Positions 25,563-35,032 of a stretch of 64,000 nt of DNA are shown in pieces (within the stretch, counting starts at the first letter, position 1; each line of letters starts with the position of its first letter). The notes beneath the pieces are model-generated. The model was not told the DNA's origin and did no database searches. It was given only the letters and a program-made list of their open reading frames with translations. Source of the DNA: Segetibacter aerophilus (GTDB lineage Bacteria > Bacteroidota > Bacteroidia > Chitinophagales > Chitinophagaceae). The position numbers were made by a program, and so were the translations under genes. The stretch spans positions 434,001 to 498,000 of the forward strand of contig NZ_BJYT01000002.1 in the NCBI RefSeq assembly GCF_007991655.1, in the 5' to 3' direction.

Positions 25563-26813
25563 ATGCGCAACCGGAGTAGTTGGTGGATTATTATTGTCAT
25601 TATGCTAATGCTTGACCTGTATGTTTTCCAGGTGCTGAAAGCACTGGCATCAGGAGCAAGCGAAAAAACGAGACTTGTTATCTACGTCGTTTACTGGGCG
25701 CTTTCGGTTTCATCTATTGCTTTCCTGTTATTGCTGCCTTATTTAAATACCGAAAGTTGGCCAAAAAACGTTAGAAATTATCTTTTTGCCACTATTGCCG
25801 GTCTCTTTATCGCAAAATTATTGGCGACTATATTTTTTCTGATTGATGATATCAGGAGAGGAATTACCTGGGTGTTAAGCAAAATGTTCCCTGAAAACAT
25901 TGATAGTACCAACAACAATGCGGCATGGAATATGAGTCGCTCTGCATTTCTTAGCTGGTTAGGTGTAGGCGTTGGTGGTACCTTCTTAACGAGCTTTATT
26001 TATGGCTTTAGCAATAAATACAATTATGATATACAAAGAGTAAAGCTTTCATATAACAATTTGCCGGCTGGATTTAAAGGCCTCAAAATTGTTCAAATCA
26101 GCGATGTACACTCAGGCAGTTTCGCGAACAAGGCAGCTGTAAGTCGAGGCATCGATATGATTCTTAAGGAAAACGCTGACATCATACTTTTCACAGGAGA
26201 CCTGGTAAACGACGTTTCCACTGAGATGCACAACTATATTGATGTCTTCAACAGGCTAAAAGCGCCCCTTGGTGTTTATAGTACGTTAGGCAATCACGAC
26301 TATGGAGATTATGTTGAATGGCCTTCGTTACAGGCAAAGAAAGAAAACCTTGAGAAACTGAAAGGTATTCACAGGCAAATGGGATGGCGTTTGTTGATGA
26401 ATGAGCACGTGGCCCTTGAAAGAAATGGAGATAGCATAGCTTTATTGGGTATAGAAAATTGGAGTGCACTAAAACGATTTCCGAAACATGGCAAAATGGA
26501 ACTGGCTCATGCAGGTACAGAAAAATATCCGTTTAAAATTTTAATGAGTCACGACCCGACACATTGGGATGCAGAAGTACGGCCTAAATACGGCGATATT
26601 GATCTGGCTTTGGCCGGCCATACTCACGGGATGCAGTTTGGCCTTGAGACTCCTTTTTTTAAATGGAGCCCCGTTCAATGGGTTTACCGGCAATGGGCGG
26701 GATTGTACGAGGAAGGAAATCAGAAACTATATGTAAACCGGGGCTATGGTTTTCTCGGCTATCCCGGTCGTGTAGGTATTATGCCGGAAATCACAGTGAT
26801 TGAGCTGGTCTAG
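25563..26813 (+). CDS. Membrane-anchored metallophosphoesterase
   Basis: 416 residues. Three or four N-terminal membrane helices (1-100) and a further hydrophobic segment (about 126-148) precede a calcineurin-like phosphoesterase domain. Metal motifs in order: D181/H183 in SDVHSG, GD 212-213, GNHD 243-246, and AGHTHG 351-356. This architecture is known from YkuE/YaeI-type enzymes, some of which act on lipid-linked UDP-sugars; the substrate here is inferred to be a phospho-substrate at the membrane. Confidence 0.92.
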   Translation: MRNRSSWWIIIVIMLMLDLYVFQVLKALASGASEKTRLVIYVVYWALSVSSIAFLLLLPYLNTESWPKNVRNYLFATIAGLFIAKLLATIFFLIDDIRRGITWVLSKMFPENIDSTNNNAAWNMSRSAFLSWLGVGVGGTFLTSFIYGFSNKYNYDIQRVKLSYNNLPAGFKGLKIVQISDVHSGSFANKAAVSRGIDMILKENADIILFTGDLVNDVSTEMHNYIDVFNRLKAPLGVYSTLGNHDYGDYVEWPSLQAKKENLEKLKGIHRQMGWRLLMNEHVALERNGDSIALLGIENWSALKRFPKHGKMELAHAGTEKYPFKILMSHDPTHWDAEVRPKYGDIDLALAGHTHGMQFGLETPFFKWSPVQWVYRQWAGLYEEGNQKLYVNRGYGFLGYPGRVGIMPEITVIELV

Positions 26814-27069
26814 TTTAAATTGTTTTGTAAAAAATCATTTATCAGCTATTGACATATTTAGGGCAGATTCTTTAAACCAGGAAAAATCATTCTCACGATT
26901 TCAGCCCGAAATTTGAACGGTTTTGTGTGGACACACGTATCTACTAACAATTACTTAAACAGCTCGTCTGGAAATATTACGAAAATAGGGCGAAGTTAAA
27001 AGTCTGTCGTTACCTTGTTAACCAACCGTTCCTGTTAGTTGCCAATAAGCAGAATGATATCTTAAGTGC

Positions 27070-27459
27070 ATGAAAAATAAAACTATACTAATACTTGTCT
27101 TGCTATTTTTTTGCACTTTAACGCATGCGCAGAGTGTAAAAAATGAAGACAAGATAGATCCGGTTTTCAGGTTGCTTCTTTCGGGTGAAAACACAAAAAC
27201 CATATCCGCAAATAAAAAGTGTGTACCCGGCAAGCGGCGGACTAAAGGAACCATTGAAAAAAGAGAGATTAAGGGGAAACTTTATGATTGCATAGTTTAT
27301 ACAAAAAATGCTAAAGCTTTAAAAGATAAAGGAATAGTGGTAGGTTCAACACTGCCAACTTTTGTAACTGCCAGGGTCTCTTTACAGCAAATTGAGCAAC
27401 TGGCAGCAATGGACGAAGTGACCTATATCGAAGCGTCAAAAACAAATTATTCACACTAG
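27070..27459 (+). CDS. Stand-alone subtilase propeptide (I9-like) homologue
   Basis: 129 residues, with a signal peptide (MKNKTILILVLLFFCTLTHAQ) and no protease domain. Almost all of the mature part aligns by eye with residues 45-147 of the subtilase encoded next: DKIDPVFRLL against YKIDPVYRFL, CIVYTKNAKAL against CIVYTRNAKEL, and GSTLPTFVTA against NSVLPTFATA. I9-type propeptides fold and inhibit their protease. A separate propeptide could act as a secreted inhibitor or chaperone of the neighbour. It ends 65 nt upstream of the protease gene, with a weak AAACGG/CCGTTT hairpin in between. Complete frame, not a broken gene. Confidence 0.85.
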   Translation: MKNKTILILVLLFFCTLTHAQSVKNEDKIDPVFRLLLSGENTKTISANKKCVPGKRRTKGTIEKREIKGKLYDCIVYTKNAKALKDKGIVVGSTLPTFVTARVSLQQIEQLAAMDEVTYIEASKTNYSH

Positions 27460-27524
27460 AAGAAAACGGCTTATAAATCCGTTTCTGCATCCAGTAGCAG
27501 ACAGTAGTTAACAACTCCGAGAGC

Positions 27525-30500
27525 ATGAAGACATTTATTTTTAAACACCCAAGTCAGCATAATTCTGGTTATTTTCCTAATTTGAAAACGCCGGTTTTTT
27601 ATGTAATTCTATTAATGGCGCAGTTGTCAGCATTTGGGCAAAGCCGGCAGGATTACAAGATTGACCCTGTTTATAGATTTCTCATTGAAGCTGCAAAATC
27701 GAAAACTTCCGATATTAATAGCTTGCCTGCTTTTGTAAAAAGGGTCCGCCCAACAAAAGGTTTTTCCTTCCCTAATTCAACCATCGAAGAGCGATACGAG
27801 TGCATCGTATACACTAGAAATGCAAAGGAGTTATCTGATAGCGGGATAGTGTTCAATTCGGTTCTACCCACTTTCGCTACTGCTTGGGCTACGTTAGATC
27901 AAATTAGCAAAATGGCCGCACTGCCGCAGGTTTTATATGTAGAGGCACCACAAACCTTGCATAAAGTAAATGATTTAGTAGTGGGCAGTTCCGGTGCATC
28001 TTTATTACACCAGGGAAAGTTGAACAACACGGTTTACAAAGGAAAGAATGTTTTGGTGGCAATTTTTGATTCCGGGATAGATTGGAAACATTTGGACTTT
28101 AGAAATCCTGACGATACTACCAAAAGTCGGATACTACGAATTTGGGATCAAACGATAACAGCAACGTCAGGCGAAACACCTCCTACTGGCTTTAGTTATG
28201 GTGTCGAATACACGCAAACCCAAATCAATAATGAGATCGACGGAACGCCGGCAAATTTTGTAAGGGAGAGAGACACCGATGGTCATGGTACTCACGTGGC
28301 TGGTACGGCAGTTGGAAACGGGCGCGCACTGCCATCAAGAAAATACGCGGGAATGGCGCCGGAGTCAGATATTATTGTAATAAAAGGAGGTGACAGCACA
28401 TTTGATGACAACAGGATTATTGATGCGCTCACTTATCTTAAAACACTGTCAACTACTTTAGGAAAACCGGTTGTAGTAAATCTAAGTTCCGGCAGTTTGT
28501 TTGGTCCGCATGATGGAACTCGTCCCGTAGAACAAGCCATTGATAATTTTACAGCATCAGCACCTGGAAGGGCTGTGGCAGTTTCTGCGGGTAACGACGG
28601 CGGCACCAACAGACACAATCAATTGAATTTAGGTGCTAACCTTTCCGCGACCGTCACTTTCAATGCAACGGCTATTACATCAGGCACCGACGTATTTTCT
28701 TATGTAATTTATGCTAACACTAATGCTGCTATCAACGCCACCTTTACGACACCGGGAGGAGGTTCTGTAACAGCATTGGCAGGACAATCTGTAAGTGGTA
28801 GTATTCTGAATAATAATTTCACTGTTTTCCTTACTAATAGTATCGACAATAACAATAACAACCGTTACATACAGGTAAGGGTGGAAAGAAGCGGCTCTAA
28901 CACCAGCTCTGCTGCCGGAACTTACTCGTTAAATCTTACCAATTTGACCGCTACTACCTTGAAGATGGATGGTTGGTTATACAGGTTGAATTCGGCTTTC
29001 AGTCCCACTGTTTTGGTAAACGGAGATAACGACTACATGATCAGCTCCCCTGGAAATGCTGCCTCTGCAATTACAGTTGCATCTTATGTTGCTAGAAACG
29101 CGTGGTACACCGCCTCTAATACTTCCCTTGGATACACGAGAGAAAGAGAGGACAGCATATCGTCCTTCAGTTCGCGCGGTCCCAGGAGGGACAATGTTCT
29201 AAAGCCTGAGATTTCAGCCGACGGGCAGGGAGTAATTTCGAGTTTATCATCCACTATAACTAAACTAGACTCTAGTACTGTTATAGAGAAAGGTCTTTAT
29301 TTTCTTAACCAGGGAACCAGCATGGCAACACCTGCAGTTTCGGGCGCATTGGCCCTGTTACTGCAAGCAAATACCGCAGCAACTGCTCCTCAATTGAAAA
29401 CTTTGATAACTTCTACAGCCGCTAAGGGAGGGATGACAGAACTAACTGGACCGACACCTAATCCTACCTGGGGCTATGGTAAGTTGGATGTTTTCAAAGC
29501 AGCTTCCTTGTTGTTCAATTGCGGTCCTGCCGAACGAAGGACTTACAAATACGACTCGTCTACCAGGAATTCAGAGCAGACTGGATTTAAACGAACAACG
29601 GAAAGAATTGGAGTTAGGTTTAGTCCTGACATATCAGGAAAATTAGGCGGAGTGTATTATCAAACATTAGGATTTTCAACAAGTATAATAATTGAAATCC
29701 GAAGTAGTAATGCAGGAAATCCCGGGAGTTTGTTGGGAACATTAAGTATTCCTTCAAACCTTATTCAAAAGTATTCATGGAATTACTATGACGTCAGCAC
29801 CCTTAATGTGACAGTTACAAGTGGTGTAGACTATTTTGTAGTTATCTATAGAGATCCTGCAAGTAGCGAAGATTGGAGCGTAGGAGCAGAAAGATTGTTT
29901 CTTGACAATAGGTCGCTTACTTCAACTAACAATGGATCAAGCTGGAGTATCGTAAATGCTGATTTTAAGATTCGGTCTGTAGTGTATAACAATCTTCAAT
30001 CATCAGGTGCTATTGCTACTGCTACTTCGGCCGATACGAGAAATATCATCAGCAGTAACAGGTTTATAAACGCGAACTGCCAGTTAATTGCACAGGTAAT
30101 TCCCGCCGGCCTTAATCCTGTTACGGGTTCTATAACAAGCCGTGTATGGCTAGAAGGTTCTGTTCCTCGCTCTGGTGCACTTCCTTACGTATCACGTCAC
30201 TATCAAATAACACCGGCTATTGGTACAGCTACTACAGCCAGCGTTACCTTATACTTTACCCAGGCAGAGTTTACTGCCTATAATAATGATCCCGCAAGCG
30301 TTTTAGATTTACCTGCTAATCCCACCGACGTCACAGGAAAAGCCAATTTGAGGGTTGTAAAATATTTCGGAACAAGCAGTGATAATACCGGCTTACCTGC
30401 TACGTACACGGGAAGCCCAACTATTATAGATCCGGCCGACGGGGACATTGTTTGGAACGCAGAACTAAATCGATGGGAAGTAACGTTTGATGTAACGGGT

Positions 30501-31067
30501 TTTGGTGGCTTTGTTGTACAAACAAACACTGCGACCACTACGCCTGGCCTCATCGAATATTTTAGGGGTGTTAATCAAGGCGCAACCAATGTTGTAAGTT
30601 GGAAGGTTAATTGCACTGGTGTCAATACAAATTTTGATGTTGAACGAAGCAGCAACGGAATCGATTTCAATTCTATTGGAACTATAAGCTCTTCTCTTGA
30701 CCGCTGTTTACAACCGTTTAGTCTCGAAGACCCTTCTCCGCTTAATGGTAATAATTACTATCGTTTAAAAGTTACCACTGGCGGTAGTTCGGTTTATTCA
30801 GACTTAGTTCAACTACAAAATAATAGTCAACCTGTAACTAAACTCTATCCTACCATTTTTGCCAGAGGTTCAAGTGTGAATGTAAGGTTTACAGGTACCA
30901 AAGGCAGCCTGGTTGTTTATGATGCAGTAGGGCGACAAGTATTTAGAAGGGTACTGGTTAATGGTCTTCAAAGCATCAATGTAAGATTGGCGAGTAGTGG
31001 CGTTTATTTTTATACTATCACGGATGACAACACCGTTATTGTAACAGATAAGATTGTTGTTCAATAG
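27525..31067 (+). CDS. Secreted subtilisin-like serine protease with T9SS sorting domain
   Basis: 1180 residues. Signal segment (about 20-39), I9-like propeptide (about 42-145), then the S8 domain with triad D182 (FDSGID), H254 (DGHGTHVAG) and S599 (GTSMATP), and oxyanion N357. A beta-rich insert of about 140 residues lies between N357 and the serine region, as in other Bacteroidota subtilases. Further beta-sandwich domains follow, and the last ~75 residues (VYDAVGRQVFRR ... VTDKIVVQ) form a type A Por-secretion sorting domain. Expected to be exported and surface-attached or released through T9SS. The stop at 31067 ends the frame normally. Confidence 0.95.
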   Translation: MKTFIFKHPSQHNSGYFPNLKTPVFYVILLMAQLSAFGQSRQDYKIDPVYRFLIEAAKSKTSDINSLPAFVKRVRPTKGFSFPNSTIEERYECIVYTRNAKELSDSGIVFNSVLPTFATAWATLDQISKMAALPQVLYVEAPQTLHKVNDLVVGSSGASLLHQGKLNNTVYKGKNVLVAIFDSGIDWKHLDFRNPDDTTKSRILRIWDQTITATSGETPPTGFSYGVEYTQTQINNEIDGTPANFVRERDTDGHGTHVAGTAVGNGRALPSRKYAGMAPESDIIVIKGGDSTFDDNRIIDALTYLKTLSTTLGKPVVVNLSSGSLFGPHDGTRPVEQAIDNFTASAPGRAVAVSAGNDGGTNRHNQLNLGANLSATVTFNATAITSGTDVFSYVIYANTNAAINATFTTPGGGSVTALAGQSVSGSILNNNFTVFLTNSIDNNNNNRYIQVRVERSGSNTSSAAGTYSLNLTNLTATTLKMDGWLYRLNSAFSPTVLVNGDNDYMISSPGNAASAITVASYVARNAWYTASNTSLGYTREREDSISSFSSRGPRRDNVLKPEISADGQGVISSLSSTITKLDSSTVIEKGLYFLNQGTSMATPAVSGALALLLQANTAATAPQLKTLITSTAAKGGMTELTGPTPNPTWGYGKLDVFKAASLLFNCGPAERRTYKYDSSTRNSEQTGFKRTTERIGVRFSPDISGKLGGVYYQTLGFSTSIIIEIRSSNAGNPGSLLGTLSIPSNLIQKYSWNYYDVSTLNVTVTSGVDYFVVIYRDPASSEDWSVGAERLFLDNRSLTSTNNGSSWSIVNADFKIRSVVYNNLQSSGAIATATSADTRNIISSNRFINANCQLIAQVIPAGLNPVTGSITSRVWLEGSVPRSGALPYVSRHYQITPAIGTATTASVTLYFTQAEFTAYNNDPASVLDLPANPTDVTGKANLRVVKYFGTSSDNTGLPATYTGSPTIIDPADGDIVWNAELNRWEVTFDVTGFGGFVVQTNTATTTPGLIEYFRGVNQGATNVVSWKVNCTGVNTNFDVERSSNGIDFNSIGTISSSLDRCLQPFSLEDPSPLNGNNYYRLKVTTGGSSVYSDLVQLQNNSQPVTKLYPTIFARGSSVNVRFTGTKGSLVVYDAVGRQVFRRVLVNGLQSINVRLASSGVYFYTITDDNTVIVTDKIVVQ

Positions 31068-31218
31068 AACTTTGCATAAATTTTTATAATGATAAGACTG
31101 AAGAAAAAACCTTCTTCTTGTTAAAGTGCTACTAATAACATTCAGGCTCAATTAGTAATGGAAGTGGCAAAAGTTTCTGGCATAACAATTGAACTTTCGA
31201 GGAAAAAACCCAAAGAAT

Positions 31219-31803
31219 ATGAAAAAGGTAGCCGGATTTTTTGTTGCACTGTTTACTATGATAGGTGCAGCTAATGCCCAAAAATTTAACTTCGGTGGCA
31301 AGCTTGGATCTAACTTAACAAAGATCTCAGGAAAGGCTTTTAAAGAAGGATACGAACTTGGATATCATGTAGGCGCTTTTGCTGAAATTGATGTGACGCG
31401 CAAGTGGGGTATTCAACCAGAAGTTTTATGGAATCAAAGCAATACCAAGCCTAGTTCTAATTTTGGGGATATTACTGGCAACTGGCAGGAAAATACAAAA
31501 GATATACAATTAAACTATCTCACTATTCCGGTATTACTTCGCTATAATGTAGGCAGTCTTCTGACACTCAACCTTGGTCCACAGTTTGGCATTTTATTAA
31601 ATAAAAACGAATCGCTTTGGAGCAATGGTAAAGAAGCTTTCAAAAGCGGTGATTTTTCTCTAACAGGGGGTGCAACGGTAAATTTAAAAATGATTCGGGT
31701 TTACGGCCGTTATAATGTTGGCCTCAACAACCTCAACGATGTTGGTACTCAAGACAAGTGGAAAAGTCAGCAAGTTCAGATGGGTGTTGGTATTAGTTTA
31801 TAG
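31219..31803 (+). CDS. Outer-membrane beta-barrel protein (porin-like)
   Basis: 194 residues from ATG 31219; the longer frame adds ten residues before a clear signal peptide (MKKVAGFFVALFTMIGAANAQ). The mature protein opens FNFGGKLGSNLTKISG and continues as alternating short beta strands ending in an aromatic-poor terminal strand (VQMGVGISL). It fits the outer-membrane beta-barrel class (PF13568-like) common in Bacteroidota. Ligand unknown. It lies between the subtilase and lon. Confidence 0.85.
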   Translation: MKKVAGFFVALFTMIGAANAQKFNFGGKLGSNLTKISGKAFKEGYELGYHVGAFAEIDVTRKWGIQPEVLWNQSNTKPSSNFGDITGNWQENTKDIQLNYLTIPVLLRYNVGSLLTLNLGPQFGILLNKNESLWSNGKEAFKSGDFSLTGGATVNLKMIRVYGRYNVGLNNLNDVGTQDKWKSQQVQMGVGISL

Positions 31804-31978
31804 AACTATTGATAATATTATTTTTTCAGCATTGTCTTACGGCAATGCTTTTTTATGTCAGTTTGTTACCTTCAACAACTTTTTATTCAAGTGGCATTAA
31901 TATTGAAAGTTCTAATACCGCTCTTCCAATATTTTAAATGATGTTCGGTAGCGACAATTTGTCTACTAAAAATTAACT

Positions 31979-34384
31979 ATGATTCAGAAGAATTACTTTT
32001 TACATCCTGAAGATGATACTGACTTTATTCCGATAATTCCTATAAATGAACACGAGAACGAAAGCGATAAAATAACTGATGTTCCTGATAATCTTCCCGT
32101 TCTTCCTTTACGAAACACCGTTCTTTTCCCTGGGGTAGTTTTGCCAATAACAGTTGGACGCGATAAAAGCATCAAAGCTGTAAATGACTCTTACAAAACA
32201 AACAAATTAATAGGGGTACTTGCACAAAAAGATAGTACGATAGAAGATCCGGAAGTAAAGGATTTGTGCCTGATTGGAACGATAGCCAAGATAGTGAAGT
32301 TGATAAAGATGCCGGATGGCGGAACGACTATTATCATCCAGGGCAAGAAGCGCTTTTTTCTGGAGGAGATAACAACAGAAGATCCCTACTTTAAAGCAAA
32401 AGTAAAGCTGCTTGATGAAGACGTTATACCGGTTGACGAAGACTTTGGAGCTTACGTAAGCAACATCAAAGATGTAGCGAGCCAGATAGTCTCCATGTCT
32501 CCGAACATTCCCACAGAAGCTTCCATCATTTTAAAGAATATAGAAAACCCTTCTTTTTTAATCAATTTCGTTAGTAGTAATCTGAATAGCGAGATTGGTG
32601 AAAAACAAAGGTTGCTTGAAACTGAAGATGTAAAAGCAAGAGCTGAAGAGCTGATGCAGATCTTACAAAAAGAACTACAATTTGCTGAGTTAAAAAATAA
32701 GGTTACCAATAAGACTCGAACTGAACTAGACAAGCAGCAGCGTGAATATTTTTTACAGCAACAGTTGAAAAGTATTAAAGAGGAGCTAGGTGGCGATTTA
32801 AACGATCGGGAACTTGCTGAAATGCGCAAGAAAGGTGAGGGCAAGAAATGGCCGCAAGCTGCTAAGAACCTTTTTAAGAGCAGTATCGAAAAGTTGGAAA
32901 GAATGCATCCCAGCACTCCTGATTATTCCGTTGTCTACAATCATCTCGATCTTCTGCTTGATCTTCCATGGGAAGAATATACCAAAGACAGTTATGACCT
33001 GAAGAAAGCTAAACAGGTACTTGATAACGACCATTATGGAATGACCAAAATCAAAGAAAGGATTTTGGAATATTTGGCTGTGCTCAAGTTAAAGGGGGAT
33101 ATGAAAAGCCCGATACTTTGTTTTATCGGCCCTCCAGGTATTGGTAAAACCTCTCTTGGTCGCAGCATTGCAAATGCAGTTGAAAGAAAATATGTCCGTC
33201 TCAGCCTTGGTGGCCTTCATGATGAAAGTGAATTAAGGGGACACAGGAAAACGTACATAGGCGCAATGCCTGGTAGAATCATTCAAAGTATCCGAAAGGT
33301 AAAAAGTAGCAATCCGGTTATTATTCTTGATGAAATTGATAAAGTTGGAAGTGATCAGCGCGGCGATCCAAGCAGTGCATTGTTAGAAATTTTAGATCCT
33401 GAACAGAACAATACATTCTACGACAACTACCTGGAACTGGAATATGATTTAAGCAAAGTGCTATTCATAGCTACTGCTAATAACATCAATCAAATTCAAC
33501 CTGCGCTAAGAGATAGATTAGAAATAATTGATTTAAGTGGTTATGCAATTGAAGAAAAAGTGCAGATCGCTAAAGTGCATTTATTACCAAAGCAGTTCGA
33601 GGCTCATGGCTTAAAAAACGGAAGCTTTAAAATAGGAGACAAAGTTTTAGAAAAAATCATTGAAACCTATACCCGTGAAAGTGGCGTTCGTGAGCTGGAT
33701 AGGCAGATAGCATCTATCATGCGTTACCAGGCCAAAGAGATGGCTGTCAAGGGCAAGGTGAAAGCAACGCTTACCATTCAGGATGTAGAGAAGATTTTGG
33801 GCTCAGCAAAATATAGCAATGAAATCTATAAAACTATCAACCTTCCCGGCGTAGCCGTGGGTCTTGCATGGACGTATGTTGGCGGCGACATTTTGTTTAT
33901 TGAAACCATTTTAAGCGATGGCAAACCTAACCTTACACTTACGGGCAACCTCGGCAACGTGATGAAAGAAAGCGCATCCACTGCATTGAGCTACCTGCAG
34001 GCAAACGCTAAGAAATTTAATATCGACCCCGAACTTTTTCAGAAGAAAACTATTCATGTGCACGTGCCGGAGGGAGCTGTTCCAAAGGATGGGCCTAGCG
34101 CGGGCATAACCATGTTTACGTCGTTAGCAAGTGCCTTCTCGGGCAGGAAAGTAAAGCCTTTCTTAGCTATGACGGGCGAGATAACGCTCAGGGGACAAGT
34201 CCTTCCGGTAGGAGGTATCAAGGAGAAAGTCTTAGCAGCCAAACGCTCAGGATTGAAAGAAATTATTTTGTGTTGGCAGAATGAAAAAGATGTAAACGAA
34301 ATCGATGCGGAATTTATAAAAGGCGTGAACTTTCACTACGTGAAAAATATGCAGCAGGTGCTTGACCTTGCCCTAACCCAATAA
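31979..34384 (+). CDS. lon: ATP-dependent protease Lon
   Basis: 801-residue cytoplasmic AAA+ protease for damaged and regulatory proteins. N-terminal LON substrate-binding domain (about 40-240, PVLPLRNTVLFPGVVLP), then the AAA+ module with Walker A GPPGIGKT (384-391) and the DEIDKVG Walker B, and the protease domain with catalytic S707 in GPSAG and the Lys of GGIKEK near 750. Full length. A 17-bp hairpin without a T run follows. Confidence 0.97.
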   Translation: MIQKNYFLHPEDDTDFIPIIPINEHENESDKITDVPDNLPVLPLRNTVLFPGVVLPITVGRDKSIKAVNDSYKTNKLIGVLAQKDSTIEDPEVKDLCLIGTIAKIVKLIKMPDGGTTIIIQGKKRFFLEEITTEDPYFKAKVKLLDEDVIPVDEDFGAYVSNIKDVASQIVSMSPNIPTEASIILKNIENPSFLINFVSSNLNSEIGEKQRLLETEDVKARAEELMQILQKELQFAELKNKVTNKTRTELDKQQREYFLQQQLKSIKEELGGDLNDRELAEMRKKGEGKKWPQAAKNLFKSSIEKLERMHPSTPDYSVVYNHLDLLLDLPWEEYTKDSYDLKKAKQVLDNDHYGMTKIKERILEYLAVLKLKGDMKSPILCFIGPPGIGKTSLGRSIANAVERKYVRLSLGGLHDESELRGHRKTYIGAMPGRIIQSIRKVKSSNPVIILDEIDKVGSDQRGDPSSALLEILDPEQNNTFYDNYLELEYDLSKVLFIATANNINQIQPALRDRLEIIDLSGYAIEEKVQIAKVHLLPKQFEAHGLKNGSFKIGDKVLEKIIETYTRESGVRELDRQIASIMRYQAKEMAVKGKVKATLTIQDVEKILGSAKYSNEIYKTINLPGVAVGLAWTYVGGDILFIETILSDGKPNLTLTGNLGNVMKESASTALSYLQANAKKFNIDPELFQKKTIHVHVPEGAVPKDGPSAGITMFTSLASAFSGRKVKPFLAMTGEITLRGQVLPVGGIKEKVLAAKRSGLKEIILCWQNEKDVNEIDAEFIKGVNFHYVKNMQQVLDLALTQ

Positions 34385-34393
34385 AATTTGACC

Positions 34394-34453
34394 ATTGGAT
34401 ATTGAGCATCGGTATTAACTATTGAGTTGTTACTATGATGTTCAATATTCAAT
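34394..34453 (+). repeat. Long hairpin downstream of lon
   Basis: A 17-bp stem with two G-T pairs (34394-34410 with 34437-34453), both arms built from ATTG(G/A)ATATTGA-type sequence, with a 26-nt loop. There is no T run, so it is more likely a 3' end-stabilising or mobile repeat structure than an intrinsic terminator. Confidence 0.7.
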
Positions 34454-34524
34454 ACTTAAATTCCCTCTAATGCTACTCTTAGAAGATTAACGATTACTCC
34501 TGTAAACCTTCTATTCAATCAATT

Positions 34525-34532
34525 TACCTTTG
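34525..34532 (+). promoter_or_regulatory. -7 promoter box of the YkgJ gene
   Basis: TACCTTTG, perfect TANNTTTG, followed by GCCGTC; 17 nt before the ATG at 34550. Confidence 0.6.
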
Positions 34533-34549
34533 GCCGTCTAATTTTTAAA

Positions 34550-35032
34550 ATGGCCGCTAATATTACCGAAAGTTGGGAAAAGCAATCCGCTGATCATCAG
34601 AAGCAGTACAAGCAATTTTTGCAAAGGGCCGATAAAAACAAGGTTTTAAAAAGGCTGCCGGACCTGAACGAAGAAGCGTTTGAGAAAATTGATTGCTTGC
34701 AGTGCGGCAACTGTTGCAAGGGCTATTCGCCCAGGTTTAAAACCACTGACATAAAGAGAATAAGTAAGCGCCTTAAAATGAAAGAAGGCGACTTTATAAA
34801 CACTTATTTAAACCTGGACGGTGATGGAGACTACGTTGCTAAAACTGCGCCTTGCCCTTTTCTAGGTGTAGATAATTATTGTAGTATCTATGAAGACCGG
34901 CCCAGTGACTGCTCAAGGTTTCCCTATACCGACGAAGACGTGTTACTAAAAAGGCAGCAGTTGACCCTTAAGAATTCTACCTTTTGCCCGATTGTTCATT
35001 TTGTTCTTGAGAAGCTGATTGCCGAGAAATAA
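34550..35032 (+). CDS. YkgJ-family cysteine-cluster protein
   Basis: 160 residues with the CxxCxxCC-type cluster (CLQCGNCCKGYSPRF) near residue 48 and a second group (CPFLGVDNYCSIYEDRPSDC), the defining pattern of UPF0153/YkgJ proteins, thought to bind an Fe-S cluster or zinc. Cytoplasmic; function unknown. Its TAA abuts the stop of ribF on the other strand with no base between. A good promoter box precedes it. Confidence 0.88.
   Translation: MAANITESWEKQSADHQKQYKQFLQRADKNKVLKRLPDLNEEAFEKIDCLQCGNCCKGYSPRFKTTDIKRISKRLKMKEGDFINTYLNLDGDGDYVAKTAPCPFLGVDNYCSIYEDRPSDCSRFPYTDEDVLLKRQQLTLKNSTFCPIVHFVLEKLIAEK

Noticed and set aside
32452-32916. 154-residue minus-strand frame inside lon
   Set aside because: Antisense to a strongly conserved coding region; Cys/Ser/Leu-rich low-quality protein.
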